This document shows positions 11,568 through 22,930 of a stretch of 64,000 bases of DNA, one piece after another. Origin of the DNA: Cliona cf. orientalis. Its lineage: Eukaryota > Porifera > Demospongiae > Clionaida > Clionaidae. The DNA is taken from the NCBI GenBank assembly GCA_963930775.1, contig OZ005689.1:19615775-19679774 (forward strand), in the 5' to 3' direction. Position 1 is the first letter of the stretch; each line of letters opens with the position of its first letter. A program made the position numbers and the translations under genes. The notes under the pieces were generated by a model. That model was not told the origin of the DNA. It worked only from the letters and a program-made list of their open reading frames with translations, and ran no database searches.

Positions 11568-12695
11568 CAGGGCCGTAGGAGCCGCAACGGCCGCAACGGC
11601 CATGGCCGTTGAAGTTTTTTTCCTCCATACATATAATAGGTATTATCGTACGCGCACATAAATTGTGGGTGTGGCCAATACCGCCTAGTTAGCGCTTATA
11701 TAGCTGTAGACAAAGATGGCTAACTCCAGCTCTCGTCCGACTCTAACATCGTGTGTAGCACCACATTGTCTTTTCTGTATGGCGTTTTGGAAAAACATTA
11801 GCAAATACCTTCAGGAGCACTTCAGCCCTTGGAAATAGCTAGCTAGCTACACTAAGATAGTCTCGTGCCCAGCCTCTTTATCGCACGCGGAAAAGAGTCT
11901 GGTGAAACGCGTATTCAATTTTGGTTCCATACGTACGTGACATAGTCTGACACGGGCACAATGAATGTCATTATAAGCGATGGCGCAATCACTGTTTAAT
12001 ATTAATATTCGCGCAAAGTGTTTGAAAAGCACCTACCGTAGGTTATGGCGCCAGCGGGATCCTTGGACAGTGGAGTCCGAGTGCTATGCTTGTCTCGTTG
12101 CCTGATTTGTACCCAAAAGGACGGCGGTAAGCTTTAAAAAAATAGGAAATATTTTCTCCTGGTAGACAAAGAGAGATAAACACATTCTTGCTGGCTAAAA
12201 TGTAGCTTACCACTTTCGCCTAAACTTCACAGACACTAGCATGATTCAAACGTGGGATAGTTTCGATGATCGCTTGCTGAATGTCAGTTTCGCTGTCCAA
12301 CAACTACATGTAGCATCTCCTACAAGTAAAGTGCAAAGTACACGGTAAGCATCGCAATCTTTTCTTGATGACGTGCACCGTTCTGCAATCTGATTGGACG
12401 CTGCCAATCTCGCCGCATGGAACCAAAATTGAATACGCGTTTCACCAGACTCTTTTTCCGCGTGTGATAAAGAGGCTGGGCACGAGACTAACACTAAGAC
12501 GCATCAAGCGACTTGGCCTATTGCTTTACTTGCGTAAAAGCACTTCAGTCAGGTAGTAATAATGTAAAATTACAAAAAATGTACTAAAATTACCAGGCTA
12601 GCTATTTCGGCCTACACGCTTAATCTTCTAAATGGGTGTGGTCACACACTGTGGGTGATGGCCGTGCAAGTATCAAATTGCTTCCTACGGCCCTG
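11568..12695. mobile_element. hAT5-like MITE carrying a nested element
   Basis: The ends are CAGGGCCGTAGGA on the left and TCCTACGGCCCTG on the right. The flanking direct repeat tcatt is found on both sides (11563-11567 and 12696-12700). CAG ends with a 5 bp target duplication fit the hAT5 group as I remember it. The element at 11858-12490 is inserted inside it. Confidence 0.7.
11858..12490. mobile_element. Non-autonomous AcademH-like element, 633 bp
   Basis: The left end TAGTCTCGTGCCCAGCCTC is inverted at the right end, with TIRs of about 75 bp. A perfect 9 bp target duplication acactaaga occurs at 11849-11857 and 12491-12499. The first ten bases equal those of the 3906-8300 element, so its transposase is the probable mobiliser. 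No coding region. Confidence 0.85.
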
Positions 12696-13025
12696 TCATT
12701 GTGAGACCGTTTAAGCTATTGCATACACTTCAGATTGTACAAATCACCTACATGTATACACACACTACATACTAAGAATTTGACCTTAAGTATGCACATT
12801 ACTATTTATCAGGATGCACATAATATATTAGCCATGCATGTACCCAAAGGCCAGTCCCACACACCATCTTAGACAGTTTGGGCCCCCATGCACCTCAACG
12901 TTCATGCATGGGGCCTGAGAGCATATTGTTTTCAAATGCTGTATGTAACAAAGATTAGTCTCTGTTATGTATAGTAAACCAATGTGTTGCTGATGGAGGT
13001 GTAAAATTCATACAAAGTGAGAATG

Positions 13026-13278
13026 CAGTGGAGTAGGAACCAGGGGGGGCCAGGGGGGCCACTGCCCCCCCCCCCCCCCCCCCCATGATCAGGCTTGATA
13101 CAAAACCCTTGTGTATAATATATATTCTTTCAATTTCATCATAATATATCAGACTTTCAAATTACTAAAATACGACCCTACAAAAGAATAATTGTGGTCA
13201 CAAAATTCAGTAATCAAAGCCACACCCACAACTTGTATCGGTGGCCCCTGCAACACGCGATTGCTTCCTACTCCACTG
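13026..13278. mobile_element. hAT5-like MITE with an internal C-run
   Basis: The ends CAGTGGAGTAGGAA and TTCCTACTCCACTG are inverted. The flanks gaatg and gaagg form a 5 bp target duplication with one mismatch. A run of about 20 C lies at 13065-13084. 253 bp, no coding region. Confidence 0.7.
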
Positions 13279-13617
13279 GAAGGGAAGTTGTGTACAGTGG
13301 CAAATTTTCATGGGATCCAATTATTGCAGTTTAATCTAATTCTCGTAGTTAATTTTGCAATTATCTGTGAAAGTTGCACTATAGTATATGGAATAAAAAT
13401 AGAGGGAGTGGAATGGGAAGTGAATTTAAGCAATATACCACCTGATCAATACTCTAAACAACTTTAGTAGTGGTACATCCCTGGACCAGTCCCGAATTAG
13501 GCTATATGCAGATGGCATAACATGTAACTAGTTGAAACAGGAGAACAGTGCACTTTCCCAACGTATGTAAAGTAACATACTTTGTATGCCTAACTCCTTA
13601 CTAGTATAGTACATGTA

Positions 13618-13840
13618 TACCGTATAGCCGGAAAATGTGGCGGCGAATTAAATTTGGCAGTTTGGCGGTTCTATATTACAATCGCCAAATTAAAATCCGC
13701 CAAAATTTCCTGCTCACATATATACGTATGGCAATCCCGTACCGAACCGCCAAATTTAAATCCGCCAATATCCTTATAATGGTGATTTTGGGCTCAACCG
13801 CCAACTTTAATTCCCGCCAATATTTCCGGCTATATGGTAT
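13618..13840. mobile_element. MITE with ATACCGTATAGCCGG ends
   Basis: Inverted ends ATACCGTATAGCCGGAAA and TTTCCGGCTATATGGTAT sit next to TA, suggesting a Tc1/mariner-type target. The interior repeats gccaaatt/aatccgcc words in both orientations. About 223 bp. Confidence 0.65.
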
Positions 13841-14172
13841 TAAGTTAATATGACTAGTAACATTGATGACCTAGTGCCAAAGCAACAACACCTTAGAATA
13901 ATATTATTATGCATGCATGTGTCGTTCAGGATGCAGTGGCTCAGGCTGTTCGCTTAATCTATATAATCTATGACAAACTAGCTATAGGTTATGTGCGTTT
14001 TCACCAATACTGTACCATGTACCACTGAAGTCTGTTGAAAATCATAGTATAATAAAATTTGGGCGTAGAGTAGAATCTGATACATGTAGCTTGATTGAAA
14101 TTAGCCGGTGAGAATGCTAATCAACAGGCTACATCTCCTTTCATGTCGATTCCCCACAATATATATTCATAC

Positions 14173-14377
14173 TACCGTAAATTCGGCCCTTCTAATTATT
14201 CGGCACCGTTTACCAAATGATTGAATATAGTCTAATTTTTCGGCAAAGGTCGTCATGCGTATATTCTTTAGACGGGAATGGAATGCGCACGCAGACAGAA
14301 CGTTGAATATTAACCTCTAAAAATTCGGCGAAGCTAAAGCATTATTTTCATGCCGAATTTTTAGAAGAAATACGGTA
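14173..14377. mobile_element. MITE with TACCGTA ends
   Basis: The left end taccgtaaattcggcccttc is imperfectly mirrored by tagaagaaatacggta on the right. The interior repeats attcggc and its complement. About 205 bp, non-coding, possibly related to the element at 13618. Confidence 0.55.
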
Positions 14378-15395
14378 TTATTGTTAAGTGGCTGCCCTTT
14401 AAAGATGCACTGACTTATTACATGTGACACAGACATGAGTAGTAATTTGTGTAGTAGATATCTTATTATAAACACCAACCACACAAACTATAGGGACTTG
14501 GTAAAAGTCCATTCCTGGAGGCAGCTGTGTAACTTTTTCAACGACTATACTTTCTTTCCTGGCATATGTATGTCTCAATTCAAGCCAGGCAACAAAGCTA
14601 TCTTAGTGGTTCATGCTCAGTCATACACTTGTCCCTCTCCAAACCCACTCCTCACAATACTATAAGCAATTGCATCACCATGTTGACAAAGTTCAAGTCA
14701 TGGCTTGGTTGATCCAAGAACTGTAGCCACTTTCAGTAAGCGAACACATGTTCAACAACTTCCTTGGTAATAGGTATTAATTTCTGAGTAGCTTTAAAAA
14801 TTGCTGGCCTTGCATCTGAACAAAGTAAATCACAGCAGAAAGACTAATGTGGCTACACCCACCAAATCAATGCTAGGCAATGCTCTATAATAGAACTACA
14901 TGCATGCATGCAGCAGCTATGTGCCTGAACTGATCCGACAAGTTACCAACTATATACCCCAAGCCATCCATGCCTGCTACTTTGGATCACATCAAGGTAC
15001 ACAATATTATAACTTATAATTTATTTATTATGATATCTACAATCTATAGTAAACTGTTTATGTACCTAGAACTGATGATGTTGCTTAACCGGGCTGGTAT
15101 TGTGAGGGGGGGGGGGGCACAGCCTCTGCATCATGTACCATGTACTGATAGTTACTGTGCTTTGCAAGTCAGTTGTCTGTTGGAAATGGTAAATAGACAG
15201 TGGCTTTCAACTGCTTAATTCAGTTATACTACAAGGTGACAGAGACAGGTGCCATTCCCTAACTTTTCTAGACAACTAACTGCCTGCAAAGCACAATAGT
15301 ATACTAGAGATGACAAACAGCCAGATCCACCAGCTCAGCTTTGTGGAAGCCACATGCACACTGAGGCACAGCTAATTACAATAATATTATATGAT
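14378..15395. other. No gene seen
   Basis: A+T-rich non-coding DNA with a G-run at 15106-15116. The short ORFs show no recognisable protein. Confidence 0.5.
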
Positions 15396-15468
15396 AGTTA
15401 GATGTTGGTTTTGCATATTCTAAAAAGCGGCAAAGCCGTGAGTAGAATTGCAAAACCAACATATAACT
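15396..15468. repeat. Foldback element, copy 1
   Basis: agttagatgttggttttgca pairs with tgcaaaaccaacatataact around a GC-rich loop (gcggcaaagccgtg). A second copy, reversed, lies at 40911-40973 with shared flanking sequence (gtagcagtcact). From 15469 to 16350 I see no gene; a possible weak inverted-end element spans about 15788-16020. Confidence 0.75.
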
Positions 15469-16350
15469 AGGTTGGTAGCAGTCACTACTCACTCCTTAAC
15501 ATAATATTAATAACCCTCTAGCACCTCTAACTGTCCCATAATTTGGGGTTGAAAATTATGTTGCTATGGTAACTGCTACCCAAGGTACTGAAGAAGCTCA
15601 GGCTACCACTGATATCAAGAGTATTATGATATGCATGAACCACTCAATCAGTGTCAACATTACATGTGGTGTGACTCTGAATAGATGAGACCAAACCCTT
15701 TCTCACCAATAGTCCAAAAGTACACAAACCTTGGCCTTAACTAATCAATGCATTACCGTAATGTATAAAACTATATTATACACTATACAGTAGCAGATCC
15801 AGGATTTTCAATAGAAAAGGGGGCATGTACACAAACCACGTGGGAACCTTTTGCGACGTACGTACCCTAAACCGTTGACCACATCCCGTTAACACTACTT
15901 GACACATGGTAAATCGAACTGGCTTAGCTAAAAAACGATCTAAGTCAGTTTGTACAGCACAATATATTATAATTAATTTTATGAATGGCTCACAGTGAAC
16001 GTGCCCCTGTGCTGGATCCTCCATAATATGCTATAGTGGATTGTCAATGGGCATTAATGCATGCGGGTATACTGATAATAGTTAAAAGAGGAACATTTCC
16101 CCTAATGTTATGTTTAGAGTACAGCATGTCCATACTATAAAGAACTTAACCATAAACCATAAACCATTATTCAGGGAATCTCATTGGCTACAGACAGGTA
16201 CATCTAAATTTGCATAATTTTCAAACACCTATAGCTATAGTAATCATAATAGTTACTACTATTGTAAGCAATTCCCACTCAAGCCTGCATCACTCGCACT
16301 CCACTGAGCCAAGTCACATGCATGCATATTACAGTGTCTATGTTATAGTT

Positions 16351-16486
16351 AAACCACCCTTACTAGGGCTGTATGGTATATAATGCCCGAGTGTGGTTAC
16401 TACTTAGAACCCGAGGGCGAAGCCCGAGGGTTCTAAGTAGTAACCACACTCGGGCATTATCCATACAGCCCAGGTAAGGGTGGTTT
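16351..16486. repeat. Near-perfect 136 bp palindrome (foldback)
   Basis: The left arm (aaaccacccttac ... taatgcccgagtgtggttac ... ttagaaccc) is mirrored almost base for base by the right arm, with a short gagggcgaagcccgag centre. It lies about 175 bases before the recombinase start codon. It could be a MITE or a cruciform-forming control element. Confidence 0.85.
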
Positions 16487-16661
16487 GGCTGGCTTGTAGC
16501 CCACACAGGTGCATAGTCAATGAATACCAGCTGCTCATCCTGCCTTGTCTAGACATGCCTTAGGCTAGTGCGCGCGCTTAGCTGTACAGTGCATGCAGTA
16601 GCTAGCTTGCAGTACTAGTTGAACCCTTCAGTCTTGTTCTGCATCTTGACCGCTCTCTACT

Positions 16662-18098
16662 ATGGCAACTAAACGCAAAGTTTGCTGCTCTGTACAAGCT
16701 TCCAACGAAAACATAGACCCTGATTTGGTGGATTTTCAACCGACTGAGAAGAAAAAGCTATTTGCTAATCCTGTGTCTGAAGAGCAAGTCTCCAGTTACG
16801 CTAAAGGTGTGATTAATGATAACACCCACAAAAGCACTAAATGGGCTGTCAATGCTTTCACTGCGTGGGTGCGTGAAAGGAATAAAACTGCTTCATACAG
16901 CGAACAATGCCCCGAAGATTTGCTGTCGAATAAGCCTACTACTGAGGAGCTAAATTTATGGCTTTGCCGATTCATGTTGGAAGCTAGGAAAGGAGATGGA
17001 ACTCCGTATCCAGCCAAGTCTCTCTATCAGATTCTCTGTGGTCTCTATAGGCATGCAAAGGGGCAGTGGAAGGAGTGTCCTAATTTCGTGGACAAAAGCA
17101 ATGTTGCTTTTTCTGAGCTACATGCTACGTGTGATAGGCTAGCTGTGGAATTACGACAGGCTGGAATAGGTGCCAAGGTTAATCACGCTGCTATTGTGAC
17201 ACCAGAAGAAGAAGATAAACTTTGGGACTCGGGTGCTATCGGTATTTTCAGCCCCAAGGTTTTGTTGCGGTGCGTGTTCTTTTATGTTGGCAAATGCTTC
17301 TGCTTACGTGGAGGTCAGGAATTGAGGGAGCTAAAACCATCCCAGTTTGTCAGGGGTTACAATCCTGACAGCTACACCTACATCGAAAATGGATCAAAAA
17401 ATCACAAGGGTACATTTGGCAATAGTAAGGATTCCAACAAAGTAGTCACCATACTTGCTACTAATGATTGGCCTAAATGTGTTGTGTATCTCCTTGATTT
17501 TTATTTCAAGAGATTGCCAAAACCTCCTGAGGACATGGAATTTTTCTTTGCTAAACCACTGGATAAGGTTCCCAGTGATCGCAAGGCACCATGGTTTCAC
17601 TCTCTACCTGTTGGCAAGAATACACTTGGTGGTCTACTTGTGGACATTTGCAAAGAAGCAGGAATCGAAAAGAAGACGAATCACAGTTTGCGAGCTACAG
17701 GTGCAACAGCTATGTTTGCTTCTGGAGTGCCTGAAAAAATGATAAAAGAAGTCACGGGTCACAGATCTTCTAAAGCTCTCGAGATCTATGAGAGGCCAAC
17801 AGTTCCTCAAAAGCAAGCACTTGCTAATGTTCTCAATGGATCGTGCCGTGGTAATTTTGGTGCAGAGGTGACCAAAATGCAAGGTGGAGAAAAAAGGATC
17901 GCTAAAACCAGTACCACCCAGCTATTTGAAAATGGAGGAGCTCCATTTATGGGGTCATTGTTTCAGGGTTTAAACAATTGCACTGTGAACATTGCTCCCC
18001 AAAATTTCCATGTTCACTTCCATCAGGCCTCGCCACCCATTGCTAGTTCTACACAAGAAGAATTTGATGCCTTAGTGCAGTACCTTCCACCAATGTGA
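16662..18098 (+). CDS. Crypton-type tyrosine recombinase, intact
   Basis: A single uninterrupted 478-residue ORF starting at ATG in the context actATGGCA. The N-terminal basic stretch is followed by a SAM-like core-binding domain (about residues 40-170). The catalytic domain shows the tyrosine recombinase set in order: Arg216 in CLRGGQELRELK, a Lys near 246-249 in GSKNHKG, His341-x-x-Arg344 in NHSLRATG, His367 in TGHRS, and Tyr376 in YERPT. About 100 further residues follow with no known domain. The layout resembles metazoan Cryptons and the DUF3504 proteins derived from them. The enzyme would cut and rejoin DNA through a covalent Tyr link. The ORF is intact with all catalytic residues, so it is either a recent insertion or a domesticated gene. 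No inverted repeats flank it, as expected for Cryptons. The palindrome at 16351-16486 lies just upstream. Confidence 0.88.
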   Translation: MATKRKVCCSVQASNENIDPDLVDFQPTEKKKLFANPVSEEQVSSYAKGVINDNTHKSTKWAVNAFTAWVRERNKTASYSEQCPEDLLSNKPTTEELNLWLCRFMLEARKGDGTPYPAKSLYQILCGLYRHAKGQWKECPNFVDKSNVAFSELHATCDRLAVELRQAGIGAKVNHAAIVTPEEEDKLWDSGAIGIFSPKVLLRCVFFYVGKCFCLRGGQELRELKPSQFVRGYNPDSYTYIENGSKNHKGTFGNSKDSNKVVTILATNDWPKCVVYLLDFYFKRLPKPPEDMEFFFAKPLDKVPSDRKAPWFHSLPVGKNTLGGLLVDICKEAGIEKKTNHSLRATGATAMFASGVPEKMIKEVTGHRSSKALEIYERPTVPQKQALANVLNGSCRGNFGAEVTKMQGGEKRIAKTSTTQLFENGGAPFMGSLFQGLNNCTVNIAPQNFHVHFHQASPPIASSTQEEFDALVQYLPPM

Positions 18099-18657
18099 AC
18101 ACCTAGCCCTTGTACTGTGTATGCACGCTGACTGTGTGTACTGTCTTAATTGAACTCTATTACTGTGTATGTAATTTCTATGCTCTGATAAGACTGTTTA
18201 CTTTGCTGTCTGTATTGTGGCTGCCTTAATTTGCTGACTGTGCTACTCTAGTCACGTATGCTGTATTGTGGTATCTGTTAAAAATGAATTAGTTCACTCA
18301 GTAGATAGAGAAACCACAGGGAAAATATTGGATATTTGCCCTCACCACAGGGTAATATCGCGTATACTATACTTGTCGGCGCTTTGATCTACGTCATAGG
18401 TGGGCTACAAATATACATTATAGCAATCCTTAGGTGGTCAGGCTGAATAATTGCACTTCGCGAAAATTATGAATTTAATTATATTCATGACAATGACGTC
18501 ATTGTTAATGCCGTAGTTCAAAGTTCAATGCTTAGAATCGAATCATCAATCGCTCCAACGATCTATAAAAAGGTAGTGGAGATCATCCATGGTGATATCT
18601 AGCGTTCAAGTAAGTGTAAGATACACTCCTATTTCTATTATGAATAATAGTTGCTCA
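18099..18657. other. No gene seen
   Basis: 3' flank of the recombinase. A TATA-like word (ctataaaaag) lies near 18562, but no supported gene follows it on the + strand. Confidence 0.4.
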
Positions 18658-20206
18658 TTAGCAAGGCCAAAAAGTGGTCAGGCCACAGCCTGACCAGCCA
18701 GACCGGGTGCTCCGCCCCTGCCTGTTGGAACCACAATCTCCTCCATAACTGCCACCACCACGACTCCACCCACCCCTACCCCTCCAATAAGCTCTCCCTC
18801 GTCCTCGTCCTTGTCGTCGTCCTCTTGAGTAGCTAATACTCCAACCTAGTTCTCCTATACCAGCACTTGCAGCTATAGCCACTGTTGGAGGTGCAGATAG
18901 AACTCAGGTGAATTAAGGCCTGGGTCCAGTGGTGTTTTCTCATTAAATATGCGTATTGGAAATATCTTGGTAAATGTTCTGTGAAAATGGCTCAAATTTG
19001 TAACATAGCTTCATTTAAACGTTGTCTACATGTCCACCAAAGGTGGTAATGTGACGTACTATTACGTCATAATGAGCTCGTAAATTTTAATTTCATGAAT
19101 ATATGAATATGCAAATTCGGACATCTAAACAGCCTTATAAATTACCTCAACTGTGACCAATGGATCATATTTCATCTATATTTTACCAATCTAGCTTGGA
19201 AAAATGAAAATATTCTGTAGCTAAGAGTTTCTGTACGTTTTCCTATTAAAGCACACCAAAATGTGGTTTGCTTTATTTAGAAAACTTGTCAGAACTCTTA
19301 AATATTTTCACTTTTTCAAGAAAGTTTGATAAAATATAGATGATATATAATGTAATGGTCACTATTGAGGTAATTTTTAGGGCTCTTTAGATATCCGGAT
19401 TTGCATATTCATGAATTGCAAGTACATCACCCTTGTCCACCAAAACTACATGTCATATGACCATCATTGGTTTACATGCTAGAGGTAATGAGGCCATACT
19501 ATGATTATCATTTGGGCTTCAGTCCATGATCTATTCCCAAGTTGTCTTTAGGGCACACCCTCAATTACTGGACCCAGGCCTTAATACACCTGAGAAGGGC
19601 GAAATGTGGACGTATAGGGCCTGAGCTGCTGGCTATAGCAATAGCTGCAGGTGCTTCGATAGTCATTGGAGCACCACTAGAAGACACTCCTGGTGGCACA
19701 TCATTGCCCGCATCAGATGAAGAGATTGGCCTGCTGGCAGGTCTGGCACCTTCATCACCAGTGTCTGTATCATGATAACATGTCACTCTCAAGCAATTTG
19801 CAATGTTTTTGAATACTGAATTTACTAAATACAAGCAATCATCATTTAATTAGTGATTTTAAAACCTAGCAGAGGATTTTCAGCAGCAATAATTCGTTTG
19901 TGAGGCGCAACAGTTGTCTCAGTAACATCGGTATCACCAGCTGCAGTCTCCTCAACGGGGTCACTTAGAGCTGAGTAGGAATCCTCGCTCACATCATAGT
20001 AATCCATTGGTGTATCAGTAGTATAAGACACTGTAAATTGTAATAGTGCATAAAACATGGAATAATCCTTGCTCTTTGCATGCGGCCATGACTCTGACCC
20101 TGGCATCATCTCATTAGTAGTCATACACAGCTATTTTACCTTGCTCATTGTTATCAGACACGATCCACGCAGTAGCGTTGTACCTGGAGTAGGCTGTGCA
20201 TATTGA
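18658..20206 (-). CDS. Tentative spliced gene, acidic N part and RG-rich C terminus
   Basis: Proposed minus-strand exons: about 20206-20140 (ending SDNNEQ), 20030-19866 (acidic, VSYTTDTPMDYYDVSED onward), 19764 to about 19589 (TGDEGARPASRP, then an Ala/Ile-rich stretch) and 18902-18658 (AIAASAGIGELGWS, then GRGRGRAYWRGRGGWSRGGG and a stop). Acceptors are TTTACAG, GATACAG and CACCTGAG. The first two joins keep frame; the last keeps frame if the donor is AGGT|GTATTA. I see no start codon, so an upstream exon is missing. The RG-rich tail suggests RNA binding. The protein is not recognised; its composition is like that of the gene at 53.5 kb. Exons rest on splice signals and composition only. Confidence 0.38.
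18917..19580. mobile_element. TTAA-target transposon, non-autonomous, inside an intron
   Basis: Inverted ends GGCCTGGGTCCAGT and ACTGGACCCAGGCC are each flanked by TTAA (18913-18916 and 19581-19584), as in piggyBac- or Kolobok-type insertions. 664 bp, non-coding. The inverted symmetry extends outwards through ctcaggtg on both sides, which places a splice donor at one end and an acceptor at the other on the minus strand. Confidence 0.75.
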
Positions 20207-20599
20207 GATGAAACCGGAAAGATAGTGGAGTCACTAGTAGCTAGCCGGCCAGCAGTACTTCGCAGAGAAGTCACGTCAGCAATCACAAAAACACTCTAGC
20301 TGCATATGTAGCTCGTAGCTAGAGGTTTAATAGCTATGTCACAGCGACATATGATCGACCGTGTGACGGATACAGATCTAGATCATATCAGTACAGCGAT
20401 GCATGATATTACGTATTAAAGACTGATTATTAAATAGTCATTCAATCGAATAATCAATTTAATCTTAGATGAATAATAATAATCATCAAAACGAAATATT
20501 TTCAAGATTACCACAGCAGTACATGTAGCTACTGTAAATATGCTAGCTACTCGGGTTCGCACTGCAGCTGTGGATCGCGCAAGCTATAGATCATGATCA

Positions 20600-20897
20600 T
20601 GGAGTGAAGGCAGCAATAGCAGCCCACTCATCCTCCGGCAATTGCCAATCCTCGTATAGCATATCGCTGTGGCTCGCATTCTCCTCACCAGCAGCACCAT
20701 CGTTCTCCTGAGCTACAGCTGCCTCGGCCTTGGAGTCAGCAACTCCAGAATCTGCATACGACCCTGCAAATTTTAAGCAGCATCATTTTTGATATGAAGG
20801 CCGTAGCGAACCTTCAGAATTTTCCACACTTAACATTATGTTCTGCACTCGGTTCTGCAGTGGTCAGGGCCTCTTTCTTATCATCACCATCAGACAC
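20600..20897 (-). other. Possible terminal exons of another minus-strand gene
   Basis: 20766-20600 on the minus strand reads as an acidic open stretch (GSYADSGVADSKAEAAVAQE onward) ending in a stop, after a TTTGCAG acceptor. 20880-20830 reads SDGDDKKEALTTAEPSAEHN after TATAG. The phases of the two pieces do not match cleanly. It resembles the acidic exons at 20.0 kb, so it may be a related gene or a duplicate. 20901-21150 has nothing. Confidence 0.22.
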
Positions 20898-21372
20898 TAT
20901 ATCAAGTATGATACACAATAATAGTCACCATGCATGCAATCAGTAAAATTATGCTATTAGCTGGTTATAGCTAATTACTTGCAATTGAATTCTATAATAA
21001 TATTATGCATGACTCAGCCATGATCAGGAATACACAAACAATTCATGCCTACCGTACCTAGAAGTACAAGCTGCACATAGCTAGCTAGCTACCTCATTGG
21101 AAGTTTTTTTTTGCAAGTCTGTATGGTATTTACATCCTAAGTGGGGAAAAAAATAAAATCAATCCAATGTAATGTAATATAATGTAATATAATATAATAT
21201 AAGTAAACTCAGCCCCAGAACATGCTACAAAGATAATTCAAAGACCAGCAGATAGAGCATAGAAAAAAAAAAAAAAAAATTTACACGTTCCAGAATTTTC
21301 AATTTCATTTTCATTGTTGAGTTATAAGCGAAAATGTCCTTGTCAAAACACAAAAGCCACAACTGTACTACT

Positions 21373-21500
21373 GTCCAGATGGTCTAATGGTTAAGCTCTG
21401 AGTCTGCCAGGCAGTGTGAAATGCGCGCCCCGGTTCGAATCCCGCCACTGGCCAGAGCCTATTTTTTTTTCCAACTCTTTTTAACAGCCAATGATGCTGG
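21373..21500 (+). repeat. tRNA-derived SINE-like sequence, copy 1
   Basis: A pol III A box (TGGTCTAATGG) and a perfect B box (GGTTCGAATCC) lie in a tRNA-like head, followed by T-runs and gccaatgatgctggga. Copy 2 at 29688 shares head and tail. The cloverleaf stems contain mismatches, so this is not scored as a working tRNA gene. A (TGTAA)n tract lies about 170 bases upstream in both copies. Confidence 0.7.
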
Positions 21501-21866
21501 GAAAGGTTGTCTTACATTGTATATTGGATAATAAAAATTAAATACTAGTACGTATACTGATACATCATCATCAATACACAGTTTATGCCATATTGGCCAA
21601 TGACAATATTTACCATGGCTAAAATTACTCAAGTGAAGCAAAGTTAGGTAAAGATCGTCATTGGCTGCTTCATGCTCTAGATATTAATGCTCACTATTAA
21701 AGCACCACATGATTTGGTAGCAAGTGCTGTATCTTGCGGTATTATCAATCTTTGTGGTGCAAGCTGACTGACTGATTATTGTCCTTTTGGTGGTGGCTGG
21801 TTGTTAATTTAAAAGTGTTTCAAGTTGTGATCTACTATCATTCGGTCAGTGAGTTGTTGAATACTA

Positions 21867-22062
21867 TGCCTCGTAAAAAAGTCTCTACACTGAATTACGT
21901 ATGCTTTTAATAAACAGTGTACATCTTGTGGATTTATGTTTGGTAAAAAAGATGGTCAGCCAAGTAATACTAAGGCCTCTGATGGCTATTCTGTGGGCAC
22001 CAGTGGTGGTAGGCCCAGTGGTACCAAAGCCTCTGATGGATATTCTGTCAACACTAGTGGTG
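21867..22062 (+). pseudogene. AT-hook repeat fragment of a transposon protein
   Basis: From ATG (MPRKKVSTLNYVC) an indel leads into CTSCGFMFGKKDG and two repeats of a GRPSGTKASDGYSVGTSGG-like unit, ending in a stop. Gly-Arg-Pro units like these are AT-hook-like DNA-binding repeats, and I recall similar ones in invertebrate DNA transposon proteins. No catalytic part follows. Confidence 0.4.
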
Positions 22063-22930
22063 GGTAGGTCCAGCATCTGATGGCTATTAATACAATAATC
22101 ATAACATCTAAACTTGTTAAATTCAGTTTGTTCCTCCTAATGCAGATGTTTTTCTAGCTAAATGAACACACTTTTTTCCACTTAGGATGCGGTCAGTCTT
22201 CTTGAAAAATATAAAAATTAATACTTACTCTTGATGTAGCTGCTACTTTCAATACTTTGACTTAGAGATAAATTTCAATGCAATCGGTACAGATGATTTC
22301 AGCTTTCACGTACCCTCAGGTCCTAGAGAATCAGCTAAGAAGTAGCTATTTTAATCCACTACTTAATGGTGGAAATTGTCAATATACGCGTGCGCGGTAT
22401 AATTGCGGTCTGAGTGGAAAGGAAGTTGGTAAAGAGTGCTGATGTCTGGCGCTATCCTGTAGGTGGAAATGACTCCTAGTTATTTGACGCATGACACCAT
22501 GCAGGCATTTCTTCAAATGGAGAGTTAATGCCCTACTCTGATCTTCACACTGGTACCATCACTACTCCCTTAAGTGGCCAAGACACTCAAAAACTGTTGC
22601 ATGTGCTTAATCACTGACCAAGATTTCCTAAAACTGTGTTGCATGTGCTTGATCGGCTGGATCACTCTTTTACTCTATAGGCTTCACAGCAAGGCTAAGA
22701 CTGTCACGGTTGGCTACATGTGTACTTAACTCAGTGCACCCCATACAGCCATGCACTTAATAAGAGAAAGAGTGTAGGCCAAGTAGGGAACTGAGAGCTA
22801 GGTACAATCTACTAGTATACATTACTTATGTAATACATGCCATGCCACAAATTATTCAGGTATGGGAACAGAGGCACTCCAGTGAGGTGTACACCACCTA
22901 CTGCACAGGAACCATTAGAGTACTATTATT
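22063..22930. other. No gene seen
   Basis: A short imperfect duplication (actgttgcatgtgctta, 22587 and 22636) is the only structure noticed. Confidence 0.4.

Noticed and set aside
15788..16020. Possible MITE with cagtagcagatccagga end
   Set aside because: The right end does not mirror the left convincingly and no target duplication is seen.
21373..21456. Functional tRNA gene
   Set aside because: A and B boxes are good but acceptor, anticodon and T stems carry mismatches, and a diverged second copy with the same tail at 29688 points to a SINE.
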